Source: Nocardiopsis endophytica
Lineage (GTDB): Bacteria; Actinomycetota; Actinomycetes; Streptosporangiales; Streptosporangiaceae
Length of the DNA: 64,000 bases
Direction of reading: 5' to 3'
Assembly (NCBI RefSeq): GCF_027706725.1
Contig: NZ_JAQFWQ010000023.1
Span: 1-64,000 of the forward strand
Positions 57,889 to 64,000 of this stretch are shown one piece after another (positions within the stretch are counted from its first letter, which is position 1; the number at the start of each line of letters is the position of its first letter). Below the pieces are notes generated by a model. The model did no database searches. It had not been told where the DNA came from and saw nothing but the letters and a program-made list of their open reading frames with translations. Position numbers and translations under genes: made by a program.

Positions 57889-59511
57889 TCAGTACTTCGG
57901 GTAGATCTGGCCGACCCGGCCGTTGTTGATGCCGACGACGTACCGTTCGCCGTCGATCACGGCCTCGATCTGGTACTTGCCGTTCGTGCCCTTCTCGACG
58001 AGGGTATCGCGGTTCTTCTTCATGACCTGCTCGGCGATGTCGGCGATCTCGTTGGGAGTCAGGTCCTCCTTGAAGAAGGTCTGGTTCTGCTTCTTGGAGC
58101 CGTCCCAGTACTTGGGGTGGTGGCGCTTCAGGGCGTGCTTGATGCCGGACTTGTCGATGAGGAACTCGCCGTTGCCGAACCGCGGCTTCTTCGACTTGAA
58201 GTCCTGGAGGGCGTCGTCGACCTTGCCCGGGGGCGCCGCCTGGTCGGGCTCGCGCGGGTCCTTAGGCGCGTTGTTCGGGTTGCACGCCGGCGGCGGGTCC
58301 TTGGGCCCTTCGTTGTGGACGAGGAGGCCGATTCCGCCGGCCTCCTGGGTTCCGGTCCGCACGTAGTAGGTGTGCAGACCCGCGACGGTGAGGTTGTAGA
58401 CCGGGTCACCGGAGGTCTCCTCGGCGTCGGCGGAGGTGACCTCCGCCCAGTCGCCCTCGGGTGTGCGCAGGCGGTCGCCCGGGGCGAGTTCGTCCGCCGC
58501 GGCCCACCGCGCGTCCTCGGGGAGCCAGAACAGGTGCCCGGCGGTGGCGGAGAGGCCGCCGCTGCGCCCGTCGGCCAGGCGCACGCCGATGTCGACCAGG
58601 GACCCGTCGCCGTCGCCGGTGATCAGGTCCGTGACCTCGCGGGGTCCTTCCCGACCGGTCACCGGGTCGAAGGCCAGGACCTCGTCCCCGGCGTCGATGT
58701 CCTCGATCTCCAGCAGCGACCCGTCGCCCATGACGACGAGGGTTCCGGCCGCGAAGCTGTTCTTCTTGTCACCGCTGGCGAGCTCGCAGGCCTCGAACGC
58801 GTCGTCGCGGTCCTTCTTCTTGTCCTTGACCTTGCCGCGTGCCTTGTCGACGAGTTTCTTGGCGGCGTCGCGGGCCTTCTTGGCCTTGCGGAAGCGGTTC
58901 CAGAGCTTGAGGATCTTGCCGGAGTTCTTGATGAGCTTGAGGCCCTTGCCCCAGGGGCTGAGTCCGACGATGGTGGTCAGGCAGGCGATGATGTCGCCTT
59001 CGGTGATGCACTTCTTGGCGTCGGTCCAGCCGACGATGTCGGCGACGACCTCGATGAGGGCGTCGTAGACCTCGTCGTATCCGGCGTCTTCGAGCTGCTG
59101 CTCGGCGTCGGCCAGCTCCTGCTCGGCATCGGAGAGATCGCCTTCGGCGTCCTCAAGGGCCCCGGCGAGCTCGGGGTCGTAGACGCTGTCGGCCCCTTCC
59201 CCGCCTTCGCCCTCTTCTTCTCCGCCTTCGCCGTCCTCAGAGCCTTCCCCGTCGGAGCCCTCCCCGTCGGAGCCTTCGCCGTCCTGGTCGCCGTCGGCCT
59301 CGCCGCCGTCGCCGGTGCCGGGGCCTCCGCCGAAGGGTTCGCAGTCCTCGCGCTCGGGGTCGACGCGGCACAGGGCGGCGGTGTAGAACTCCTGGACCCG
59401 AGTCGGCATCCCGAATGCGAACACGGCCGTGACGATCGTCGCCACGAGCAGGAACAATGCCCCGTACTCGACCTTGAAGCCGCCGTGTTCGGCCCTCCAC
59501 ACCCAGCGCAT
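57889..59511 (-). CDS. Flp-leader polymorphic toxin with HINT domain and RNase-like tail
   Basis: A 540-residue toxin with the shared trunk (leader RWVWRAEHG-GFKVEYGALFLL; acidic linker 60-108; CITEGDIIACLTTIVGLSPW, about 168-187). Residues about 250-400 are a pretoxin HINT domain (NSFAAGTLVVMGDGSLLEIE, VYNLTVAGLHTYYVR, ending LVHN). The usual first Cys before NSF is Lys250, so self-splicing chemistry is doubtful. The tail (450-540: IKHALKRHHPKYWDG, QTFFKEDLTPNEIADIAEQV, GRVGQIYPKY) looks like a BECR/EndoU-type RNase. ATG 59511. Confidence 0.82.
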   Translation of the reverse strand: MRWVWRAEHGGFKVEYGALFLLVATIVTAVFAFGMPTRVQEFYTAALCRVDPEREDCEPFGGGPGTGDGGEADGDQDGEGSDGEGSDGEGSEDGEGGEEEGEGGEGADSVYDPELAGALEDAEGDLSDAEQELADAEQQLEDAGYDEVYDALIEVVADIVGWTDAKKCITEGDIIACLTTIVGLSPWGKGLKLIKNSGKILKLWNRFRKAKKARDAAKKLVDKARGKVKDKKKDRDDAFEACELASGDKKNSFAAGTLVVMGDGSLLEIEDIDAGDEVLAFDPVTGREGPREVTDLITGDGDGSLVDIGVRLADGRSGGLSATAGHLFWLPEDARWAAADELAPGDRLRTPEGDWAEVTSADAEETSGDPVYNLTVAGLHTYYVRTGTQEAGGIGLLVHNEGPKDPPPACNPNNAPKDPREPDQAAPPGKVDDALQDFKSKKPRFGNGEFLIDKSGIKHALKRHHPKYWDGSKKQNQTFFKEDLTPNEIADIAEQVMKKNRDTLVEKGTNGKYQIEAVIDGERYVVGINNGRVGQIYPKY

Positions 59512-59612
59512 TTCCCGTGTCCCCCTTGTGGCGTACGAGTCCGGCGTTCGGGGTGCCAAATGCCGGAGATTCGCAGGCTAGAGGCGGAAACAGCGCAGGG
59601 GACAGTGTCCCC

Positions 59613-59639
59613 GGGCCTAAATCACCGCTGGGCGGGCCC
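59613..59639 (-). promoter_or_regulatory. GGGCCC box pair upstream of the HINT toxin
   Basis: GGGCCT at 59613 and GGGCCC at 59634, exactly 21 bp apart as in the E3 toxin cluster, coding strand TTGGGCCC and TTAGGCCC. ACAGTGTCCCC (59602-59612) directly next to the inner box is identical to 35159-35169. Confidence 0.65.
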
Positions 59640-59739
59640 AACTCGGGGAGCCGGGGTCAGGGGGTGCCGGACACACCGGGTGCGCCTGGGACGCGAGAAC
59701 GGTGTTGTCCCAGGCGCACCCCGCCGGGCCGCGTGCGGA

Positions 59740-60183
59740 CTACTCGGGAGGGGAGACCGTGAGCTCCACGGCCCCCGCTCCTCCCACGCCCTCATGGTCC
59801 TCGGGAGCGTTCTCCACCTTGTCGAAGGTGATGGTGTAGCCGTTGTCGAGCTCCACCGAGTCGCCCTCGGCCGCGGTCACCTTCTCCTCCTCGGTGATCT
59901 CTGGGCCCTCGACCACGGTCAGGCGGGCCTCGCCGTCGGTGACCCGGGAAAGGGAGAGCGTCAGGTCGCTGGAGCGGTCGATGGACCCCTGCGACAGGCG
60001 CAGGGTGCGCTCCTCACCGCTCGGCGACGGCGACGCCTCCATGGTGCGCAGCTCGGGCGGGCTGTTCTCGTCCAAAGCGGGTTCCTCTCCGTTCTGGCCG
60101 CACGCGGCGGCGAACGCCAACAGGGCCGCGCAGCCGACGGAGACCCACGCGATGGAGGCCCCACGGGCGTGCTGTCGTCGCAT
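59740..60183 (-). CDS. Lipoprotein paired with calpain-type protein 2
   Basis: A 147-residue lipoprotein: Arg start, signal with lipobox FAAAC (Cys near residue 27). The mature domain (DLTLSLSRVTDGEARLTVVE, then VTAAEGDSVELDNGYTITFD) is a single copy of the domain found twice in the lipoprotein at 51004. AGGAG seven bases before ATG 60183. It follows the calpain gene by 40 bp, the same order as the other pair, so the two lipoproteins probably do the same job for two calpain proteins. Confidence 0.75.
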   Translation of the reverse strand: MRRQHARGASIAWVSVGCAALLAFAAACGQNGEEPALDENSPPELRTMEASPSPSGEERTLRLSQGSIDRSSDLTLSLSRVTDGEARLTVVEGPEITEEEKVTAAEGDSVELDNGYTITFDKVENAPEDHEGVGGAGAVELTVSPPE

Positions 60184-60223
60184 CCGTCGTCTCCTGTCCT
60201 CGAACACCGTCGCGATCCGTCCT

Positions 60224-61540
60224 CTAGTCAAGGGAGCCGACCTCGACGGTCTGCAGCTTCTCACGGAACTCGTCCATGGTCAGCGTCGCGTGCTGGTGGC
60301 CCCAGGGGTTGTACAGGGTCACCTTGCCGTCCTTGATCTCCTTGACCACGTAGGCGTGGTTGCCGGCCAGAGTGTCGCCGCTCTCCAGCTCGTAGTGGGA
60401 GTCCTTCTTGTCCCCGGGCGTGGTGACGGTGATGGGAGCGCCGTCGTCCATCGTCGAGGAGAGCAGCTCCTCGGTGGCCAGCCACATCGGGATCTCGCCC
60501 GCGTCCTCGCCGGTGACGGTCTCCATGGCGTCCTTGGGCCACCCGCCCTCGATCTCGCCGTAGCTGCCCTCCTTCATGGCGTAGGCCTTCTCGAGGATGG
60601 CCGGCCACAGCACCCCCTCGCTGCCGGGGTCGGAGAAGGCGGCGGAGTTGTTGGAGTTGACGACCAGGTCGGGCGTGACCGTCACCTGTGAGCCGTCGCC
60701 GAAGGTGACCGTGTAGGTGCCGTTGCCGTTCTCCTGGATCATGTCCTTGATGACGCTCGGGTCCTGGTCGGCGATGGCGCCGATCCCGGCCAGCCACCAG
60801 CAGTCGCCCAGGGCTCCCTGGTTGAGGTCGTCGGAGCTGATGTCACCGTCGCCCCAGAGCGACCCGTTCGGTACCTCGCCCCAGGCCAGGTCGGTCCGGC
60901 GCCCGTCCTGGGTATTGGCGCTGTCGCCCTCCACGTCGTCGAAGGTCGGGTCGATCCCGGTGCGGTCGATGCCCCGCAGGTGCCGCAGGGTCTCCAGGTC
61001 GGCCCGGGTCATGACGATCTCGTGGACGCCGTCGAGGCTGAGGAGCTCGCGGATCTCGTCGTCGCTGAGGGACCACAGCAGCGCCCGGATCTCCTCGGAG
61101 GTCATCCCCTCCAGCACGTCGGAGGGGTGCCGGGTGCAGTCGAAGACGCAGAAGTTGTCCCAGAAGCCCTGGTCCAGGTACTCGCGGACCTCGTCGATCT
61201 CGTCCTGGGCGTCCTCGAAGGCGTCCTCGCCGGGGCGCCCGGTGTCGTTCGGATCTGCGGGGTCGATCTTCGTGCCCCCGCCGATGTTGCCGCGGGTGTC
61301 GGGGGCGGTGCGCTCCTCGCACTCCCCGTCCGAGGAGGCGGCCTGGGTCACCTCGCACACGCCGTTGCGGACCCAGTCGGCGATGCGCCCGTCCAGCCCG
61401 GTGGCGAAGACGGCGGTGGTGATACCGGCGATCAGCAGGACGACGGCGCCGTACTGGGCGAAGCTCGCGCCGCGGTCCCGGTCCGCAGGGTGCGGGCGGA
61501 GCCGCCTGAACAAGCGGGAGAGATGGGGGATCAGCCTCAT
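60224..61540 (-). CDS. Flp-leader calpain-family cysteine peptidase 2
   Basis: A 438-residue protein. Leader: RDRG-ASFAQYGAVVLLIAGITT, the prepilin motif with Gln in place of Glu at +5. The C-terminal part is a calpain core with all three residues: NQGALGDC247WWLAGIGA, LAGNH395AYVVK and LYN411PWG. A helical segment before it (EIRALLWSLSDDEIRELLSL) differs from calpain 1, so the two have separate middle regions. ATG 61540; the region upstream is shared with the divergent lipoprotein gene at 61720. Confidence 0.85.
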   Translation of the reverse strand: MRLIPHLSRLFRRLRPHPADRDRGASFAQYGAVVLLIAGITTAVFATGLDGRIADWVRNGVCEVTQAASSDGECEERTAPDTRGNIGGGTKIDPADPNDTGRPGEDAFEDAQDEIDEVREYLDQGFWDNFCVFDCTRHPSDVLEGMTSEEIRALLWSLSDDEIRELLSLDGVHEIVMTRADLETLRHLRGIDRTGIDPTFDDVEGDSANTQDGRRTDLAWGEVPNGSLWGDGDISSDDLNQGALGDCWWLAGIGAIADQDPSVIKDMIQENGNGTYTVTFGDGSQVTVTPDLVVNSNNSAAFSDPGSEGVLWPAILEKAYAMKEGSYGEIEGGWPKDAMETVTGEDAGEIPMWLATEELLSSTMDDGAPITVTTPGDKKDSHYELESGDTLAGNHAYVVKEIKDGKVTLYNPWGHQHATLTMDEFREKLQTVEVGSLD

Positions 61541-61659
61541 GGGGAAGGGCCGCCTTCGCGTGTTCCTCTGGTCGGTGGTCCCGGCCGTCGCCGGGACGCG
61601 CTGGTGCGCGATACCGAACAGACCTTAGGGAGCCCCCACCTCGGGCGTCGTGAGCCCGG

Positions 61660-61677
61660 GGGCCCATCTGCGGGCCC
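61660..61677. promoter_or_regulatory. GGGCCC box pair between divergent genes
   Basis: GGGCCC at 61660 and 61672, 12 bp apart, on the minus strand TGGGCCC-GCAGA-TGGGCCC. It lies between the calpain gene (start 61540) and the lipoprotein gene (start 61720) and may serve both. Confidence 0.5.
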
Positions 61678-61719
61678 ACACAGGGGTGATGAGCCTTCCG
61701 GAATCGGAGGAGAGATACG

Positions 61720-62265
61720 TTGAAGCGCCTTGCAGCAGGTGCCGTCGCGGGAGTCACGGCACTGGCCCTGAGCGGCTGTAGCGAGTCGATGGAGTGGGAA
61801 CCCGGCGGCGGGGACGGCCCGGCCCCCTCGCCTTCGCCGATCGACGCCGACACGGACGAGCTCCAGGCCGCCTTCGAGGAGCAGAGCGGCCTCGTCGTCC
61901 CCGACAACGCCTCGGACATGGAGATCGAGGCGCAGATGCTGGAGGGGGACCGTCCCGAGTACACGCTCCGGTTCGTCACCACCCGCGGTGGGGCCGAGGT
62001 CGTCTGCGACGCGGACAATTTCGGTGTCTACGCCGCGCAGGAGGCCCCGGGTGACGAGGAGCGCGAGGTGTTCGATTACCAGGAGAGCGACGAGGAGATC
62101 GGCGACGCCGTCAGGTGCGAAGGGAGCAACCCGAAGCAGCCCCGGGTGCAGCGCCTTGTGTCCGTGGTCTTCCCTGAGGACGGGTTCAAGGAGGGGCCGG
62201 ACGCGCCCGACGGTGAGGACGTCGCCGTCGTCTACGCGCACAGCATCCTGTGGCTGCGGCGGTGA
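61720..62265 (+). CDS. Lipoprotein of unknown function
   Basis: A 181-residue lipoprotein: KRLAAGAVAGVTALALSGC signal with Cys near residue 20, acidic Pro/Ser linker, then a domain with AAFEEQSGLVVPDNASDMEI, YTLRFVTTRGGAEVVCDADN, RLVSVVFPEDGFKEG and a final hydrophobic strand. The segment VVFPEDG-x is also seen in the lipoprotein at 63303 (VVFSFPEDGRV), so they are likely related. It starts at TTG 61720 with GGAGGAG six bases upstream. It diverges from calpain gene 2. Confidence 0.65.
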   Translation: MKRLAAGAVAGVTALALSGCSESMEWEPGGGDGPAPSPSPIDADTDELQAAFEEQSGLVVPDNASDMEIEAQMLEGDRPEYTLRFVTTRGGAEVVCDADNFGVYAAQEAPGDEEREVFDYQESDEEIGDAVRCEGSNPKQPRVQRLVSVVFPEDGFKEGPDAPDGEDVAVVYAHSILWLRR

Positions 62266-62275
62266 CCACTCCTGC

Positions 62276-62304
62276 CGGGGGATCCGGGCGGTCCGGCTCC
62301 CCCG
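62276..62304. terminator. Terminator between convergent genes
   Basis: A 12-bp stem CGGGGGATCCGG with one mismatch and a 5-base loop between the stops at 62265 and 62314. Confidence 0.65.
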
Positions 62305-62313
62305 ACGGGACGG

Positions 62314-63291
62314 TCACGAGGGCGGGATGACGTCCAGCACGTCGATGACGTAGACCAGGGTGCGGTCCGGGGCGACGTCCACGGCCGAGTTCCCCTCCGA
62401 CCCGTAGGCCAGGTCCGGCGGGACCGTCAGCAGCACGCGGCTCCCGGCCCTGACGCCTTCCAGCCCCTGGCGCCACCCTTCGATCACCGAGGCCCGGTCC
62501 AGCGTGAAGTGCGCGGGGGTCGCCCCGTACTCCCACGTCGAATCGAACTCCGTGCCCTCCTCCCAGGTGACGCCGCGGTACTGGGTGACGACGGAGGCAC
62601 CCGCCTCGGCGGGCTCGCCGTCGCCCTCGATGAGGACGGTCGTCGTCGGCTCGTCCGGGGCGGAGTCCCGGGGGACGGTGATCTGCGGTCGGCGGCCCTG
62701 CACGACGTGGACGTCGGGCAGTTCCCCGTCCCCGTCGAACCGCATCTCCTCGTCCTCCTGGTCCACGACCTCCCCCGCGGGGTAGCGGTCCAGGACGTCG
62801 TAGACGACGAGCGTCGAGGCGCCGCCGTCCTCGCGCTCGATCTCCCGCTCCTGGGCCACCGGCGGGTGGGAGGGGGGATAGGCCAGGGCCAGGCGCGCGC
62901 CGACGGCCGCGTCGTCGAGCGCCTCCACCGCTTCGGGAACCGTGTCCGACAGGGACGGCAGCGGCAGGAACAGGGGATCGCCTCCGTAGCTGGAGTACGC
63001 CTCCTGGGCGGTGCCGTCCGACCGCCACTCGTAGACCGCCTGGTGCGAGACGACCAGGTCGTTGCCGGTCACCTCGTCGCCGGTGCCCTCAGTGACCACG
63101 AGGCGCTCCACCCCGTCGAAGCCGGGGGCCTCGGAGAAGTCGACGGACGGGACCTCGCCGACCTCCCCGGAGATCGCGGGGAAGGCGGCGGCGCCGGACG
63201 AGCAGGCGGCGGAGGCCGCGAGGACGGCGGAGAAGGCGGCGAACGAGCGCGCCGCCCTCCAGGGCCGCGTGCCGGGGGAGCCGGGGGACAT
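62314..63291 (-). CDS. FKBP-type peptidyl-prolyl isomerase lipoprotein
   Basis: A 325-residue lipoprotein: Arg-rich signal with lipobox ASAAC (Cys near residue 30). The C-terminal about 95 residues are an FKBP domain (VVTQYRGVTWEEGTEFDSTW, FTLDRASVIEGWRQGLEGVR, LLTVPPDLAYGSEG). The N-terminal half has a degenerate FKBP-like repeat (VVSHQAVYEWRSDGTAQEAY) with fewer active residues. It acts outside the membrane as a folding catalyst. ATG 63291; GAGGTGG is eight bases upstream. It lies in the same operon as the lipoprotein at 63303. Confidence 0.82.
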   Translation of the reverse strand: MSPGSPGTRPWRAARSFAAFSAVLAASAACSSGAAAFPAISGEVGEVPSVDFSEAPGFDGVERLVVTEGTGDEVTGNDLVVSHQAVYEWRSDGTAQEAYSSYGGDPLFLPLPSLSDTVPEAVEALDDAAVGARLALAYPPSHPPVAQEREIEREDGGASTLVVYDVLDRYPAGEVVDQEDEEMRFDGDGELPDVHVVQGRRPQITVPRDSAPDEPTTTVLIEGDGEPAEAGASVVTQYRGVTWEEGTEFDSTWEYGATPAHFTLDRASVIEGWRQGLEGVRAGSRVLLTVPPDLAYGSEGNSAVDVAPDRTLVYVIDVLDVIPPS

Positions 63292-63302
63292 GTGCGCCAC
63301 CT

Positions 63303-63791
63303 CTACCGCCCGAACTCTTCGGCCACGGCCCAGACGGAGACCCGTCCGTCCTCAGGGAAGCTGAACACGACACTGCGGTCGACGTTCTCGCCGGACCTCA
63401 TGGACGAGCACCCGCGGGGGTCGGTCAGTTCGGCGTCGCCGATGAGCAGGCGCTCACGCTCCTCCTCCGGCACGTCGTCGGGGAAGGGGAGGTAGTTGCC
63501 GATGTCCCCGCTCGCGCAGAAGTCCGCGGCCTCCTCCTCCGAGGGCAGGGTGAACGTGGCGACATAGGACCGCAGGCCGCTCTCTTCGACGGAGGAGACG
63601 ACCTCGACGGACTCCGCGGACTCCGGGATCTCGGCCCCGGAGAGGTCCTCGAAGTCGCCCGGCTCGGCCGCGGAAGGGCTCGGCGACGGGGAGGCGTCCT
63701 CTGACGGAGCGCCGCCGGTGCCGCAGCCTGCGAGCACGGCGGCCGCGAGTCCGAACAGGACGGGGGACAGGTGTCGCAGCATCAGGGTCAC
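63303..63791 (-). CDS. Lipoprotein related to the 61720 gene
   Basis: A 162-residue lipoprotein with signal ending VLAGC (Cys near residue 23), a Ser/Pro/Asp linker and a beta-rich domain: SVEEVVSSVEESGLRS-like strands, YVATFTLPSEEEAADFCASG, RGCSSMRSGENVDRSVVFSF, PEDGRVSVWAVAEEF. It resembles the lipoprotein at 61720 in order of strands and Cys positions. Its GTG 63791 overlaps the stop of the upstream gene (GTGA), and the FKBP gene follows 12 bp later, so it is the middle gene of an operon. Confidence 0.65.
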   Translation of the reverse strand: MTLMLRHLSPVLFGLAAAVLAGCGTGGAPSEDASPSPSPSAAEPGDFEDLSGAEIPESAESVEVVSSVEESGLRSYVATFTLPSEEEAADFCASGDIGNYLPFPDDVPEEERERLLIGDAELTDPRGCSSMRSGENVDRSVVFSFPEDGRVSVWAVAEEFGR

Positions 63792-64000
63792 CGATCCGTT
63801 CCGGGGCCGTTCGCCGTGTCGGGGACGAGCCCGTCCTCCTCGGTGTAGGTCCCGCCGCGGGTGACCACATCCGAGGTGCCGTACATGAGGAATTCCTGCG
63901 CCAGACCGGCCTCGGCGAGCCGGGCGAGCTCCGCGTCCGGGGTGATCCCGATGAAGGGGACCGGTGCGGTCAGCCCTGGGTGCCAGTCGTACTGGTCTCT
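63788..64000 (-). CDS. 3' end of a gene that leaves the window, unknown product
   Basis: The last 70 codons of a minus-strand gene whose 5' part is beyond the window: QYDWHPGLTAPVPFIGITPD, then AELARLAEAGLAQEFLMYGT and an acidic end. The stop TGA at 63788-63790 overlaps the GTG of the next gene, which supports it as real coding sequence. Product not recognised; given the neighbourhood, another Flp-leader or toxin-type protein is possible but unproven. Confidence 0.6.
   Translation of the reverse strand, partial: RDQYDWHPGLTAPVPFIGITPDAELARLAEAGLAQEFLMYGTSDVVTRGGTYTEEDGLVPDTANGPGTDR

Overview
The window is very GC-rich DNA with tight gene packing, many GTG starts and strong GC-rich terminator hairpins. 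Several families point to a filamentous actinomycete: a mycothiol-type nitroreductase relative, LppX-type lipoproteins, DUF3592, DUF1152, DUF1989 and DUF5808. A Nocardiopsis-like genus is my best guess, but that is inference; there is no rRNA or marker gene to settle it. I see no tRNA, rRNA, CRISPR array, IS element, integrase or origin.

Region 1 (1-25.5 kb) is mostly chromosomal housekeeping and accessory metabolism. It holds a GH13 alpha-glucosidase, a secreted endonuclease/phosphatase-fold protein, an EF-hand protein, three tandem DUF3592 membrane proteins, a PepSY membrane protein with a His-rich loop, a secreted pectate lyase beside an OFA-type MFS transporter, an FAD oxidoreductase, a DsbA-like protein, an atypical NRAMP transporter, an LppX-like lipoprotein, a pseudokinase, a pentapeptide-repeat protein, two tandem paralogous membrane-anchored proteins, a Cys-to-Ser variant of pyroglutamyl peptidase, a DUF1989 protein and a DoxX protein. 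A 24-bp perfect inverted repeat at 13217 has a sister copy at 31 and a diverged relative at 50868.

Region 2 (25.6-33.3 kb) is a defence-like island with lower GC and TTA codons. A 2140-residue DUF4062-NACHT-HEAT protein is translationally coupled (ATGA) to a SLATT/DUF4231-type membrane protein. A perfect palindrome resembling an actinobacterial LexA box lies upstream. This looks like a sensor ATPase plus membrane effector pair.

Region 3 (33.5-64 kb) is dominated by interbacterial-conflict genes. Seven proteins (at 33869, 45574, 48303, 51711, 54183, 57889 and 60224) start with the same kind of N-terminus: a class III (Flp/TadE-type) prepilin motif, G followed by four residues and then E/Q-Y-G-A, then one hydrophobic helix. 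Behind that leader they carry different payloads: a colicin E3-type 16S rRNase, a HINT domain plus a probable RNase, an unrecognised toxin tail, two calpain-family cysteine peptidases with complete Cys-His-Asn triads, and two paralogous Gly/Glu-rich proteins of unknown function. The three classic toxins share one trunk and each is followed at once by a small candidate immunity gene. The calpain proteins are each followed by a lipoprotein with a shared domain. GGGCCC-type boxes repeated at 21 or about 11-12 bp lie upstream of most of these genes and look like one shared regulatory signal. Between these units lie orphan immunity-type genes (Imm7, CPCC, SUKH-4-like), more lipoproteins, a CPBP protease, a GntR/DUF5808 operon, a DUF1152 protein and a fourth DUF3592 paralogue. 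The right end has an FKBP-type lipoprotein, another lipoprotein and the 3' end of a gene that runs out of the window.
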